Below are positions 35,051-43,971 of a stretch of DNA of 64,000 nt, piece after piece. Position 1 is the stretch's first letter; each line of letters begins with the position of its first letter. This DNA comes from GCA-020343675 sp964462945 (lineage in GTDB: Bacteria > Planctomycetota > Phycisphaerae > Sedimentisphaerales > Anaerobacaceae). The stretch is from contig CAYWZW010000017.1 in NCBI GenBank assembly GCA_964462945.1, positions 1 to 64,000 on the forward strand. The letters run 5' to 3'. The translations under genes were made by a program, and so were the position numbers. Below the pieces are notes generated by a model. The model did not search any database and had not been told where the DNA came from. It saw nothing but the letters and a program-made list of their open reading frames with translations.

Positions 35051-35381
35051 ATTTTATCCTGCCGGCAGCCAGGAATTGCCAGTTACCGTTCAGAGTCTGT
35101 GAGTCAGGATTTGAGGCCAAAGAATAAGTCCTGCGCCGGGAAGCCGGGGCCGGCTGCTCGCTTCTATTGGCTACGGCTCTCCATAACTGCATTCGGCGGC
35201 TCGCGGTCATAGGTCATAGTAGAAAAGTAAGTTTTCTCAGACTCCGTCCCCGTGGGTCGCAGCCAGCCTTTTTCCAGAAGGTACACAAGGCAAGAATTGG
35301 CCGCAATCCTTAAGGCCCCCTTTTCGCTAATGGACCAACAGGCACAAACGGTCAGTCCGTTTGTCTATGAATAAGAAGACT
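35051..35381. other. Gap between wzx-like and wzz-like genes
   Basis: About 330 bp with no convincing gene. On the minus strand an open frame of about 65 codons (35164-35366; SEKGALRIAANSCLVYLLEK, no good start) has a protein-like look and might be a remnant. No hairpin terminator stands out. Confidence 0.3.
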
Positions 35382-36581
35382 TCACGAACCCGGGCCCCCG
35401 CTCTTTCGGACGGCCTCTAATAAGAAGGCCCCAAACGTTGTTATCATCAGCAACGCGACGAACACAATTACGGTTTTCTTCAGACTACCCTTCGGAACCG
35501 AGTATATCCTGGGTTCTTCCACGATGGGGGTATTGGCAGATATGGCGTTTTCTATCTTCTTAATGTACGCATTCAAATAGTGCATCAATTCTTCTTCGCC
35601 CTGGTATTCGCCCACCAGACCGGTCGCAAACAAGCGAAAATCACTGATGCCGTAATATGAAGATGTCTTGTTCTTTATCTGGTCAAGTAACTTCTCATTC
35701 AGGGTCAATAAGTCCTTGTAATAATCATATTTTCTCTGATTTGCCGTAATGGTCTCTTCGATGCTGATTATGTTCGCACCGGCGGCTTGTATCTGGTAAG
35801 CCAGAGGCAGATATTCCCTGTCTTCACTTATGTTGTTGAACTGCAAGATGATACCGCCCGGGATCGTATTTGAGTCGGCAGGCCTCAAGTTCTTCAATTT
35901 TGCCGAAATCGCCCTTTTTCTCTCCAGCTCAAGCTCCAAACTGAATTTGCCTTCCTCGATAGCAGCCATTTCAGTCTTGAGCGCAGCGATATTACCGCTC
36001 AATTCCTGCTTGACGGAGTATATTGGCAGGACCCGTTCAAAGTTGTCCCTCACAATCGAAGATATTTTCTGCATGTCTTCGCGGGGCCCGCCAACCACGG
36101 TCATGGTCAACAAGGAGTCAGAAATCTCCAGTTGAATCTTGGCTTGCGATAATCCCTGTGCATATCCGCCAAATCCATTCTCTCTCAGCTTGTTGGCGAG
36201 CTTATCCAGATTCTCTGTACCGTAAAACCTGTCCAGCAGTATTCGACGTTCTTTTTCAGACAACTCGTCTTTCCCCGATATGGCCGCCAGTCCATCTGAA
36301 TTCTCTGCACCGGCGCGCTGGCTGAGCGGCACTTTCGAGTCTTTTTCATCGCGAGTGATATCGTAGGTATAGGCCGCCCTGTAATTGCTCGGCGAAAAGG
36401 AAAATCCCAGGTAAACAAGCAGTGACGGCAGCAGCGTGCCAAGCGCAATCAAGTATTTCCGTCTCCAAACGACTTTGAGATACTCCGTTAGGTCTATTTC
36501 GTCCTCGGAAGTATTGGGTTTGCCCTTGGGATTCCTGGAAACCGGCTGGCTATTTGGAATGTCGCTATGTGAACTTGCCAT
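35382..36581 (-). CDS. Wzz-like chain-length determinant protein
   Basis: A 399-aa inner-membrane protein with the Wzz layout: cytosolic N-terminus (DEIDLTEYLKVVWRRKYL), first transmembrane helix (IALGTLLPSLLVYLGFSF), a long periplasmic coiled-coil region, and a second helix near the C-terminus (KTVIVFVALLMITTFGAFLL). The Pro-containing segment before it is short, and there is no fused tyrosine kinase. The ATG at 36581 is preferred: AAGGAG lies 9 nt upstream, whereas the ATG at 36620 has none. It heads the polysaccharide operon, which runs to about 22.8 kb, so the operon promoter must lie in 36582-36895. Confidence 0.85.
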   Translation of the reverse strand: MASSHSDIPNSQPVSRNPKGKPNTSEDEIDLTEYLKVVWRRKYLIALGTLLPSLLVYLGFSFSPSNYRAAYTYDITRDEKDSKVPLSQRAGAENSDGLAAISGKDELSEKERRILLDRFYGTENLDKLANKLRENGFGGYAQGLSQAKIQLEISDSLLTMTVVGGPREDMQKISSIVRDNFERVLPIYSVKQELSGNIAALKTEMAAIEEGKFSLELELERKRAISAKLKNLRPADSNTIPGGIILQFNNISEDREYLPLAYQIQAAGANIISIEETITANQRKYDYYKDLLTLNEKLLDQIKNKTSSYYGISDFRLFATGLVGEYQGEEELMHYLNAYIKKIENAISANTPIVEEPRIYSVPKGSLKKTVIVFVALLMITTFGAFLLEAVRKSGGPGS

Positions 36582-36895
36582 CCTCTTAGGCTCCTTCCGA
36601 AATTTGAAAAGAATCTTCAAGACCCCAAAGCAACAAGCAAATAGGGCATTAGTACTCGTCCCTGTTTTTCCACCAACTTACTCGCGTATCATTCCGGATT
36701 ATTACCGACAGTTCCACGCGCCTGCACTTGACTTTGGATGATAACGCGGCCACAATCGGCGGTCAAGCCTTTTCCAGAGGCCATACAGGGCACCTACACC
36801 AATCCGGACAAGGGTCATGGGAGTCGTTCCGGCAAAATAGACGGCCGTGCTATTTGCCAACAATCTGTTGTTGACGGCTCCCTACCGGCGAGGCA

Positions 36896-37420
36896 TCAGC
36901 ACGTGCGGAGCGAATCGTGGACGCCCCTGTAGGCATGTAACAGCACGGGCGTGACTTTGCAGTCTCGGCACGCCCAATGAAACAGGACCTTCTGCTCCTC
37001 GTCCGTCAGGTTGTTTGGGGCGTATGGTTTGTGGATATACTGCTCTACGCAACAAGATGGATAACCGAAGAGAAAACCCTCGAACCGCTGGGTCCGGGCG
37101 GATTTATCTATCGGCGTGTTTCCGAAGGCTTGTTCGTACAACTGAATGTAGGCCGGCGTCCGGCTGAAAACAGTCTCAACAACCTCCTTGCCGGTCTTGA
37201 CTGTCCGCCGGATCTGTTTTGTCAACAGGCCCATCTCCTGCAACAGTCCAAGCCCGGCGCCATCTAAAGACTTTTCCCATCGGCTTAAGGGCTTGAGCCC
37301 CTCACAGGTAAGCAGCACAAGGTATGCCAATTCGAAGTCGATCTCTTTAAGAGCGCGGAGGTGGTTTTGAAATTCGGATGAGTCCGGACGCAGATTGCCG
37401 CCGCACCGCTGATCGCCCAT
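36896..37420 (-). CDS. DUF483-like cysteine-containing protein
   Basis: A 174-aa soluble protein. The C-terminal third has the pattern GFLFGYPSCCVEQYIHKPYAP, then TDEEQKVLFHWACRDCKVTP and LLHAYRGVHD, which resembles DUF483 (an uncharacterised family with a conserved GYPxCC motif). The four cysteines plus several histidines suggest metal binding. The start is fixed by the ATG at 37420, one base after the TGA of the upstream dockerin-like protein, so the two are probably translated together. In-frame codons before it lie inside that gene. Function is unknown. Confidence 0.55.
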   Translation of the reverse strand: MGDQRCGGNLRPDSSEFQNHLRALKEIDFELAYLVLLTCEGLKPLSRWEKSLDGAGLGLLQEMGLLTKQIRRTVKTGKEVVETVFSRTPAYIQLYEQAFGNTPIDKSARTQRFEGFLFGYPSCCVEQYIHKPYAPNNLTDEEQKVLFHWACRDCKVTPVLLHAYRGVHDSLRTC

Positions 37421-37421
37421 C

Positions 37422-38606
37422 TCATTGGCCCCGGCTGGTCTCGGCATCCTGAAGCCACCGCTCGATGAATTCAAGAAAGTCGGCAGAATCGACCCGGCAG
37501 TCTCTATTCAAGTCCGAGGGAAGATAGATCGTCCCCAGATCGCCGCACCGGCGCGGCATTTCCAGAATCTTCACCAAAAGGGCCACGTCCATTCTGCCCT
37601 TTCCGTGAACGTCACCCGCGTAGCTGAAAGAGCCGTGCCCCATATAATGCAGCGTCAGGACAGGCACGTCGATAGAAAGGCCCAGCTTGAGATTTGTGAG
37701 CCGCCAGTATCCCATGTTGACGGTCGTGCCGCAGATATCACAGTATTCAAGACCTCGCTGCAGGAAGCTCAGCTTGTACAATGCCTGTACTTCGGGTCCA
37801 TTCGGATCGAAGACGGGCAGAGAATCTATCGCCTGTGCGCATTGACCGGCAAGCTCGATGCCGTCGGCGGTCAGGTCGTCGTCCTGATCGGCGTCGTAAA
37901 GATTGTAGCCCGCGGCCAGCTCTTCGGTGTCCTTCAATAGATCGCCGTCGAGGTCGCCGCCGTCAAGCGGCAGCCGATGGTCGTTCGGGTCCTGTGGATA
38001 CCGCATCTCGACCACCCGCAGCAATCGGGCAACATCGACCCTGCCGTGATGAACGTTGCCGAAGCAATCGAACGAGCCGTGCTCCATGTAGTGCAATGCC
38101 AGATCGGGCAGGACCGCCCCATCCAGAGGGTCGTTGGGGTCGGGATACTGCAATTCGACGCGGGGGTTGAAAATCTCCACGCCGCCCATATTCACCTTCT
38201 GGCCGCAAATATCGCACAGCTCGCTGCCGAACAGCACACGCTGTACTTTATACGGCCCGTATGGTATCGGCATCATCGTTCCAGGAACATAGAGATACAG
38301 TTTGTCGATGACAGCGGCACAGTGCTGCGCCAGCTCGACCCCGTCAGAAAGCGCATTGCGATTCTGGTCGGAATTGAAGGCAAGGTAGCCAATTGCCGTT
38401 TCTTCAGCGCCGGCAAGCAAGTCGGCATCCGCATCCTGACTGACGGGCAGTTGGTGTCTATCCGGCTTGGTCGCACCGAGGCCCTTCGTCAGATTCGTGC
38501 CAACCCCGAGCGTAATGACTGCCGCCGCGCCGGCTGCGATAGCCCGCTGCCTGAACTTGCTGCATTTGCGAGTTTGTCTCTGACGCGCTCTTCTCAATCT
38601 TCTCAT
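37422..38606 (-). CDS. Exported tandem-repeat Cys/His protein with dockerin-like tail
   Basis: A 394-aa protein with a basic, hydrophobic N-terminus (MRRLRRARQ...RAIAAGAAAVITLGVGTN), probably an export signal. Two repeats of about 170-190 aa follow. Each contains an Asp-rich stretch (DADADLLAGAEETAIGYLA; DLDGDLLKDTEELAAGYNL), then CDICGQKVNMG or CDICGTTVNMG, then LALHYMEHGSFDCFGNVHHGR or LTLHYMGHGSFSYAGDVHGKG. The end DLNRDCRVDSADFLEFIERW is a half-dockerin calcium motif. GGAGG sits 4 nt before the ATG at 38606. The CxxCG plus HYMxHGSF pattern looks like a metal site. I know no function for it. Confidence 0.65.
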   Translation of the reverse strand: MRRLRRARQRQTRKCSKFRQRAIAAGAAAVITLGVGTNLTKGLGATKPDRHQLPVSQDADADLLAGAEETAIGYLAFNSDQNRNALSDGVELAQHCAAVIDKLYLYVPGTMMPIPYGPYKVQRVLFGSELCDICGQKVNMGGVEIFNPRVELQYPDPNDPLDGAVLPDLALHYMEHGSFDCFGNVHHGRVDVARLLRVVEMRYPQDPNDHRLPLDGGDLDGDLLKDTEELAAGYNLYDADQDDDLTADGIELAGQCAQAIDSLPVFDPNGPEVQALYKLSFLQRGLEYCDICGTTVNMGYWRLTNLKLGLSIDVPVLTLHYMGHGSFSYAGDVHGKGRMDVALLVKILEMPRRCGDLGTIYLPSDLNRDCRVDSADFLEFIERWLQDAETSRGQ

Positions 38607-39177
38607 ATTTCCTCCAGCCCAAAATCCGGCTGCGCTCGACCGATATTCCTCCTTGATTATACCAAATCCATCGCGTTTTCGTCCAGAAATATCACGCCCA
38701 TCCGGCGTGTGAAAAAGGCCGAGCCAATTCGAGGCCCGCCTTTTTCTTAACCAAGGTAATCCCATACAGCTAATTGCCGGAGATCCTTTTCTTGACACCC
38801 TTTCGCCTTCTAAAGAATCAAGCTATGCACGGCTCGAACACATGACCGGTCGCACTTCTGCAATTATAGAACGGCTTGATGAGACTTCGTTTACAAAAAA
38901 ACAAACGTTCATGTCAGACGGGAAAATTTCGCATTTTTTCGGGCCTGGATTCGCCAATGCCCAGGGTGGTTTTATTGGACAGTTAGATTACAGGCGAGGT
39001 TGTTCACTGGACGTGCTCTATATGTGGTGGTGTCTTCGGGATGGACTCCATTGTGTGGTGGTTTGGTTATGGGGCGTTGATTTGCCTACTGCCTGGTTGA
39101 CTCAAGAAAAGATGTTTGGCCTGTCGATATTCGGTAGGTTGCCAAGGATTTCTACCCGTTTTGAAGGACGTTGACGT
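38607..39177. other. Gap with possible bidirectional hairpin
   Basis: About 570 bp upstream of the dockerin-like gene and of the 49-aa gene. GAAAAAGGC (38711-38719) pairs with GCCTTTTTC (38738-38746), giving a hairpin with A- and T-rich flanks that could end transcription either way. A forward reading frame at 38842-39174 is open but looks non-coding. Confidence 0.4.
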
Positions 39178-39327
39178 ATGACGAAAAGGGAGCTGATCGA
39201 CTACATCTGCAAAATCAACAAGACCGCTAAGCCGGAATTTCTCGCCGGTTTCGCAGAAGAAGAACTGAACGCCTACCTTGAACACCTCATGGAGCTGGAT
39301 TTGGAAGAATTGGCTGTCTGCAGTTGA
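39178..39327 (+). CDS. 49-aa acidic helical protein
   Basis: A short ORF with a convincing coding look: MTKRELIDYICKINK, KPEFLAGFAEEELNAYLEHL, ending DLEELAVCS. It is rich in Glu/Leu and predicted as two or three helices. AAGGA lies about 10 nt before the ATG. The 'REL-IDYIC-INK...PEFLA...EELNAYLEHL' pattern resembles small proteins of unknown function in other bacteria. It is followed by a palindromic hairpin and lies convergent with the CvpA-like gene. Confidence 0.5.
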   Translation: MTKRELIDYICKINKTAKPEFLAGFAEEELNAYLEHLMELDLEELAVCS

Positions 39328-39355
39328 CGCCTTGCACACCGGCTGCGGGGCGTGG

Positions 39356-39374
39356 CACGGGCTTCAGGCCCGTG
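39356..39374. repeat. Palindrome CACGGGC-TTCAG-GCCCGTG
   Basis: A perfect 7-bp-arm inverted repeat preceded by GGCGTGG and followed by AAAACCATG, in the gap between the 49-aa gene and the CvpA-like gene. It is of the type 'GCACGGGCTTCAGGCCCGTG' that recurs in bacterial intergenic DNA and may act as a REP or weak terminator. Confidence 0.45.
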
Positions 39375-39478
39375 AAAACCATGTCCCGAGCACCGTCGAG
39401 GGAATGGCCGTGCCACCGAGGCTGGTTAGAAATTCAAGGGGAGGCCAATTCCAAGTAGCCAGCCTGCCAATACGATTC

Positions 39479-40786
39479 TTATTCGTCGAGGTCAACTCCC
39501 GTGACGGACTTGCTGGCGCCGCTAAGGCCGCGTCTGCCGGGAGTAGTCTGCTGCTGTTCAGGAGGACTTGAAGGTTGCTCGGCAGGTTTCGCTGTATCCC
39601 TCTTTCTTTCGGGCGCCGGGCTGAAGAACGCCGGCGCGGGGGCCTGGTCGGCAGATACGATTGCACTTCGCGGTATCTCGACAATGCTGTTGAGCTTAAG
39701 CTCGACCAGCACAGGGTCAAAACCGTTCGGCACACAGAACACAAAGTCGATGTATTTCGTGCCGGCATTGTCCTGGAAATCATCGGTTCCAACCTTTATT
39801 TGAGGGCTCACTTGTATCTGGTCTGCCGATTTCAGGTGTCCGATGGGATAGATATTTGTCGCTGTTCCGGCGAGCGGGTCATCGCCGTAGCCTTTTCTCT
39901 TGCAGATCACTCTCAACTGGGACGGTGTAAACGCCCCGCCGTTCACCGTGGAGGCTCCTTTGATCGCCTTTCTCTTTATTCCTACCCGCACGATTGTCGG
40001 AATGTAGCCGCTCTCCGGCGAGACCGGCAAAGATACCGACGCGCCGGCCTGATCATACGCAACTTTGCCTCCACGCGTCCTGAGCTCCCCAACGAAGGCA
40101 TCGACCTGCTCGGCTATCGCTTGAGAGGCGGGCCAGACCGCGGGCTTTGGCACTTCTATGGCTGGGGCCGTGCTGCTGACGATCCCCACCTCACCAGCGC
40201 CAAGGAGCCGGTTCAGAAAAAGCTGATCCAGATAATCCGGGTGGAGGCTGGCAAAACTTCTTTTTCCGCTGAAGCTGCCGTTGCTCAAGAGGCTGAACAC
40301 ACCCGTTGCAAAGCCGTTCGCGTTCAACAGGACCCCCTTGGGACGTTTGACGTCCAATTTCATCGGGTCAAAACGCTGGTACGGATAACCGAGCGGCAAC
40401 GGCGCCATCTCGAAGGCGGTCACCAATAGGCCCGAAACGATAAGGCCCACGATAAGCCCGCAGATTACCCGTCCAATGCGCTCGGGCAGAAATCCCAAGT
40501 CAACCGGATGGCGGGTCAATAGGGTGAGGCCCGTTTGCAAAATGGCAAAAGTCAGGATGAAAAGCAGCAGAAAACAGAGCGTCTGCGCCCAGGGCACCAA
40601 AGAAAGGAAGCGGCTGTTGTCGCCCCGGCTGATAAAGACATTGGCCATGACCTCGAAAAAACCAAACGCAACCATGCTCGCACAAACAGCGATAATGATT
40701 GTGGCAAATGCCCTGACGACCGTGCCCTTAAAATACTGAATGGCGGCACAACCCAAGATTATGAGCACCACAGCTAAGCTGGCCAT
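39479..40786 (-). CDS. CvpA-like membrane protein with long C-terminal extension
   Basis: A 435-aa inner-membrane protein. The first 150 residues carry four hydrophobic segments in CvpA style: SLAVVLIILGCAAIQYFKGTVVRA, FATIIIAVCASMVAFGFFEV, LCFLLLFILTFAILQTGLTLL and RVICGLIVGLIVSGLLVTAFE. After residue 150 it is soluble, with a beta-rich region and a Pro/Gln/Ser-rich end (PAPAFFSPAPERKRD, QPSSPPEQQQT). It is third in an operon with pilT and the degenerate GspE paralogue (52 bp from the latter), which suggests a membrane role in the pilus/secretion machine. CvpA function is poorly defined in general. Confidence 0.6.
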   Translation of the reverse strand: MASLAVVLIILGCAAIQYFKGTVVRAFATIIIAVCASMVAFGFFEVMANVFISRGDNSRFLSLVPWAQTLCFLLLFILTFAILQTGLTLLTRHPVDLGFLPERIGRVICGLIVGLIVSGLLVTAFEMAPLPLGYPYQRFDPMKLDVKRPKGVLLNANGFATGVFSLLSNGSFSGKRSFASLHPDYLDQLFLNRLLGAGEVGIVSSTAPAIEVPKPAVWPASQAIAEQVDAFVGELRTRGGKVAYDQAGASVSLPVSPESGYIPTIVRVGIKRKAIKGASTVNGGAFTPSQLRVICKRKGYGDDPLAGTATNIYPIGHLKSADQIQVSPQIKVGTDDFQDNAGTKYIDFVFCVPNGFDPVLVELKLNSIVEIPRSAIVSADQAPAPAFFSPAPERKRDTAKPAEQPSSPPEQQQTTPGRRGLSGASKSVTGVDLDE

Positions 40787-40838
40787 TATGAGATCTCCGG
40801 TTTCTCAGCAATCCACGATTCGATTTTCGACCCACGAT

Positions 40839-42500
40839 TTACTGATGATCATTTTGATTTTCTTTTTTCGCACTCGACCCTGAAAGCGATCGAATCATCT
40901 CGTTGATGGCGACCGTTCCGGCAATGACTTTTCTCATCGCCTGTTCCTGCAAATAAAGCATCTTTGCACGTCTGAACTGCGTGCCGATTTCGGGCAGCGA
41001 TTTTGATTGTCTGAGAACCTCCCGCAGCTCATCATTCAAGGTGACAATTTCGAAAACTCCCGTCCGGCCAAAATACCCCGTTCCCTGGCAGTTTTCACAG
41101 GTCGAGGGCTTGCCGTGCTTGTCATACTGCACCTTGCCGGCGCGATAGAGCACTTTTGTTTTCTCGGCGCTGATGTTGAACTTTCGCAAAAGCTCTTTGT
41201 CCGGCGCGTACGCTTGCTTGCACTCGTCGCAGAGTATCCGAAGCAACCGTTGGTTACTTGCTCCAAGAAGGGTCTCGGCCACAACATTCTTATTACCGAC
41301 AAACTTCAGCCATTTGCCTAATGCCTGGATCACGCTGTCGGCCTGGAGCGTAACGTACATGAGCTTGCCGTCCCTGGCGGCTGCACAGGCAATCCGGGCC
41401 GTCTCGGCGTCTTCGCAGTCGGCAACACCCACGATATCCGGCCCCATTCTCACTACGGCCTGGAGCTTCTTGGCAAACGTCGTCGTGCCGGTGTCACTGA
41501 GCGTGAAGACGTTTTGAGTGATGTTGGGCAACTGGCCGGATGGCTGCCTTTCGAGAGTGTTTACGCTGTTCATGAAGGCATCATGATTTCGAAGCAGCGC
41601 GTAAAGCGTGGTCGTGACGCCGCTCTTCTGGGGCCCGCTTACGATGAAGACACCCTGTTTTATCCCTCGAAATTGATCGAGCTGATCGCGCTGCTCGGGC
41701 ATCAGACCGATTTCGGTCAGCCTGGCCATACCTTCCTGTGTCACGTGTTTCAGTCTGACCTGCTCTCCGGCCGTTGATCCGGCCGTCGCCAATTCCCACG
41801 GCGTATCTTCTTTGTTCTTGCGGATCTTGAACCTTCCTTTTTGCGGCTTGCGCTTTTCCTTGGTATCCAGATCCGCAAGGCTCTTGACAAAATGAATGAA
41901 ATACTGCATCTGGTCTTTGGCAATACTCGGCTGTTTCAGCGAGGCGCCGTCCACATAGTAGGCAACCTGATAATCCTGGGCCGTCGGGGAAAAGACAATG
42001 CTGGCGGCCCTTCGCCACATCGCATCGCTCAGAATTTCATAGGCGATCTTATATCCGAAAAACTCCGGCGTTCTGGGCTCCGGCACCGGAACTTCGTTCT
42101 TGTTGGCCGTGATGAAAGCGAAGCTCTTGAGAGCCCCAAGCTTCTTTTCTTCGCTGACCAGCAGGCTCTTGATGTGGTCAACGGTCAGAACGCGATCGAA
42201 ATCCAGAACTCTCGAATTGCGGTGCCTGACGTATGCCAGCGATGTCCCTCCCACGGCGACCAGATAGACCAACATCCCCACGATGAAGACCGGGACCAGC
42301 AGCCAGAGGACGGCCCCGGCCACGCCCGCCCCCAAAACGACACCCGTCCAGAGATCGCCTTTGGTCTCGATCAACTTGGCGTCCTGATGAACCCAGCTAA
42401 TCAGAGGCAGCCATGCAAGAAAAAGAATCAGATAAGCAATAAGTTTGATGATGGAGATGTAGCCACCGTACTCGACTGTGGCTGAAAGTAGGTCCGGCAT
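40839..42500 (-). CDS. Membrane-anchored GspE/PilB-like paralogue with lost ATPase motifs
   Basis: A 553-aa protein whose C-terminal 270 residues align with GspE/PilB but lack the catalytic residues. At the Walker A position it reads GPQKSGVTTT (289-298) with Val295 where Lys is needed. The Asp box reads NTLERQPSG instead of TTEDPVEY. The Walker B block reads PDIVGVADCEDAETA (354-368) instead of PDVILVGEIRDLETA, and the His box (TLHTND) reads TLQADS. The zinc site is kept: LCDECKQAY and TCENCQGTGYFGRTG. The N-terminus has two or three transmembrane segments (14-36, 51-88), absent from normal GspE. GGAG lies 6 nt before the ATG. It follows pilT by 18 bp. Confidence 0.8.
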   Translation of the reverse strand: MPDLLSATVEYGGYISIIKLIAYLILFLAWLPLISWVHQDAKLIETKGDLWTGVVLGAGVAGAVLWLLVPVFIVGMLVYLVAVGGTSLAYVRHRNSRVLDFDRVLTVDHIKSLLVSEEKKLGALKSFAFITANKNEVPVPEPRTPEFFGYKIAYEILSDAMWRRAASIVFSPTAQDYQVAYYVDGASLKQPSIAKDQMQYFIHFVKSLADLDTKEKRKPQKGRFKIRKNKEDTPWELATAGSTAGEQVRLKHVTQEGMARLTEIGLMPEQRDQLDQFRGIKQGVFIVSGPQKSGVTTTLYALLRNHDAFMNSVNTLERQPSGQLPNITQNVFTLSDTGTTTFAKKLQAVVRMGPDIVGVADCEDAETARIACAAARDGKLMYVTLQADSVIQALGKWLKFVGNKNVVAETLLGASNQRLLRILCDECKQAYAPDKELLRKFNISAEKTKVLYRAGKVQYDKHGKPSTCENCQGTGYFGRTGVFEIVTLNDELREVLRQSKSLPEIGTQFRRAKMLYLQEQAMRKVIAGTVAINEMIRSLSGSSAKKENQNDHQ

Positions 42501-42518
42501 AAGCTGCTCCGTTAAATC

Positions 42519-43712
42519 TCACAAAATGCCACTGGCCGTGGTCGTTATTCCCTTCAGAGCCATTTTCAGCTCCTCCGTATTCGGTGCGTATCTATAGGCG
42601 TCCTTCGGGTCGATCGATCCATCCTTGACCAGGTCACAAAGATTGTATGTCAGGTCCTGCATCCCTTCCGGCGTAGAGCTTCGTATTACGTTGGGTAAAT
42701 CCGCTTCGCGGCCTTCGGAAATGAGTTTTCGCGCGGCCGCATTCGAAATAAGAATCTCCACCGCGGGTATTCTGTCCACCCCGTCCTTCAGGCACGGCAG
42801 CAGCACCTGGCTGATGATCGCCTTGATCGCCAGAGTCAAGGCCTGCCTCATAAGGTCCCGTTCGTTCTGCGGGAACAGGTCCAAAAGCCGGTGGATGGCC
42901 TGGGACGCATTGGCAGAGTGCATCGTCCCGAAGACAAGATGCCCCGTTTCCGAGGCTCTCATTCCCGCCGTGACCGTTCGCGCGTCCCGCATCTCACCAA
43001 CGAAGACAACGTCGGGGTCTTGTCGCATCAGATACGTCAAGGCCTCGTCATAATCTTTCGTGTCGATCCCGATTTCCCTTTGTGACACGATCCCTTTTTG
43101 GTCCTTGAACAGATACTCGATGGGGTCCTCGACCGTGATAATATGGCAAGAGCGGGTACAGTTTATGTAGTTTATCATCGATGCGATTGTCGTTGTCTTG
43201 CCACAACCTGTGGGCCCCACCACGAGAACCAGCCCCTGCTGGCTCTGGCATATCTTCGCCAGGACGGGCGGCAGGTGCAGCTCTTCAAACGGCGGGACGA
43301 CCGTGTTGACGCGTCGGGCCGCAAGGCTGATCATCCCCCGCTGCCGAAATACGTTCATTCGAAAACGATGCTCACCGTCAACTTCGTGCGCGAAGTCCAC
43401 GGTCCCATGCTCCAGGAAAAACTCCCTCTGGGCCGGGCTCAGGATCTCGAAGACCAGTTTTTCCATCCTCTTGGCGGTCATCACCTCGCCGGTGGTTCTC
43501 TTCAATTCCCCAAGGAGGCGCAGTTTCGGCGGCTGTCCCACCTTCAGGTGCACATCGCTCGCCCGAGTTTTGATGGCAGCCCGGAGGAACCTGTTCAGCT
43601 CAGGCTCGTGATCGAGACTTGATTGACTGTCAATAGGTTGTTCCTTGGCCATAACGACAATTGGCTCCGAAGCCGATATCCCGGCCTCCCAAGCGACGAT
43701 CCGCTCGATCAT
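42519..43712 (-). CDS. pilT: PilT-like twitching-motility/retraction ATPase
   Basis: Hexameric ATPase that drives pilus retraction or disassembly at the inner membrane. Domain 1 carries AIKTRASDVHLKVGQPP (47-63). Walker A is GPTGCGKTTT (166-175), the Asp box TVEDPIEYL, Walker B PDVVFVGEMRDARTV, and the His box GTMHSANAS. The C-terminal AIRAG-equivalent region is partly changed. Length is 397 aa, slightly longer than PilT because of an N-terminal addition. The ATG at 43712 has no strong Shine-Dalgarno; Met21 (43652) is possible. It is first of three same-strand genes with the GspE-like pseudo-ATPase and the CvpA-like protein. Confidence 0.9.
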   Translation of the reverse strand: MIERIVAWEAGISASEPIVVMAKEQPIDSQSSLDHEPELNRFLRAAIKTRASDVHLKVGQPPKLRLLGELKRTTGEVMTAKRMEKLVFEILSPAQREFFLEHGTVDFAHEVDGEHRFRMNVFRQRGMISLAARRVNTVVPPFEELHLPPVLAKICQSQQGLVLVVGPTGCGKTTTIASMINYINCTRSCHIITVEDPIEYLFKDQKGIVSQREIGIDTKDYDEALTYLMRQDPDVVFVGEMRDARTVTAGMRASETGHLVFGTMHSANASQAIHRLLDLFPQNERDLMRQALTLAIKAIISQVLLPCLKDGVDRIPAVEILISNAAARKLISEGREADLPNVIRSSTPEGMQDLTYNLCDLVKDGSIDPKDAYRYAPNTEELKMALKGITTTASGIL

Positions 43713-43971
43713 TGTTCAGAAGGACATTTTATCCTGCCATAAGATTTGCAAAGACATACCCTGATACTACTATATTATAAGATTTTACGGCGGGCTGTCA
43801 ACATCGAAGCCAAAACAAGACTTATTTTCAGCCCAAATCTCAAAAGAATCTCTTCCGGCTGTCGCTGCTGAGCTTTGACACGGCTGGGTGCCGGCAGCGG
43901 CCGACGAGGCAGAAAGCCAAATCGACTTCAGCAATTCATACCTGCCTGCCGATATATTACCGGGTGTCTTT

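Noticed and set aside
35164..35366. Open minus-strand frame in the gap between wzx-like and wzz-like genes
   Set aside because: No start codon until near the middle and no recognisable family; noted only in the gap entry.
38842..39174. 110-codon forward frame before the 49-aa gene
   Set aside because: Trp/Cys-rich, irregular composition, no ribosome-binding site and no recognisable pattern.
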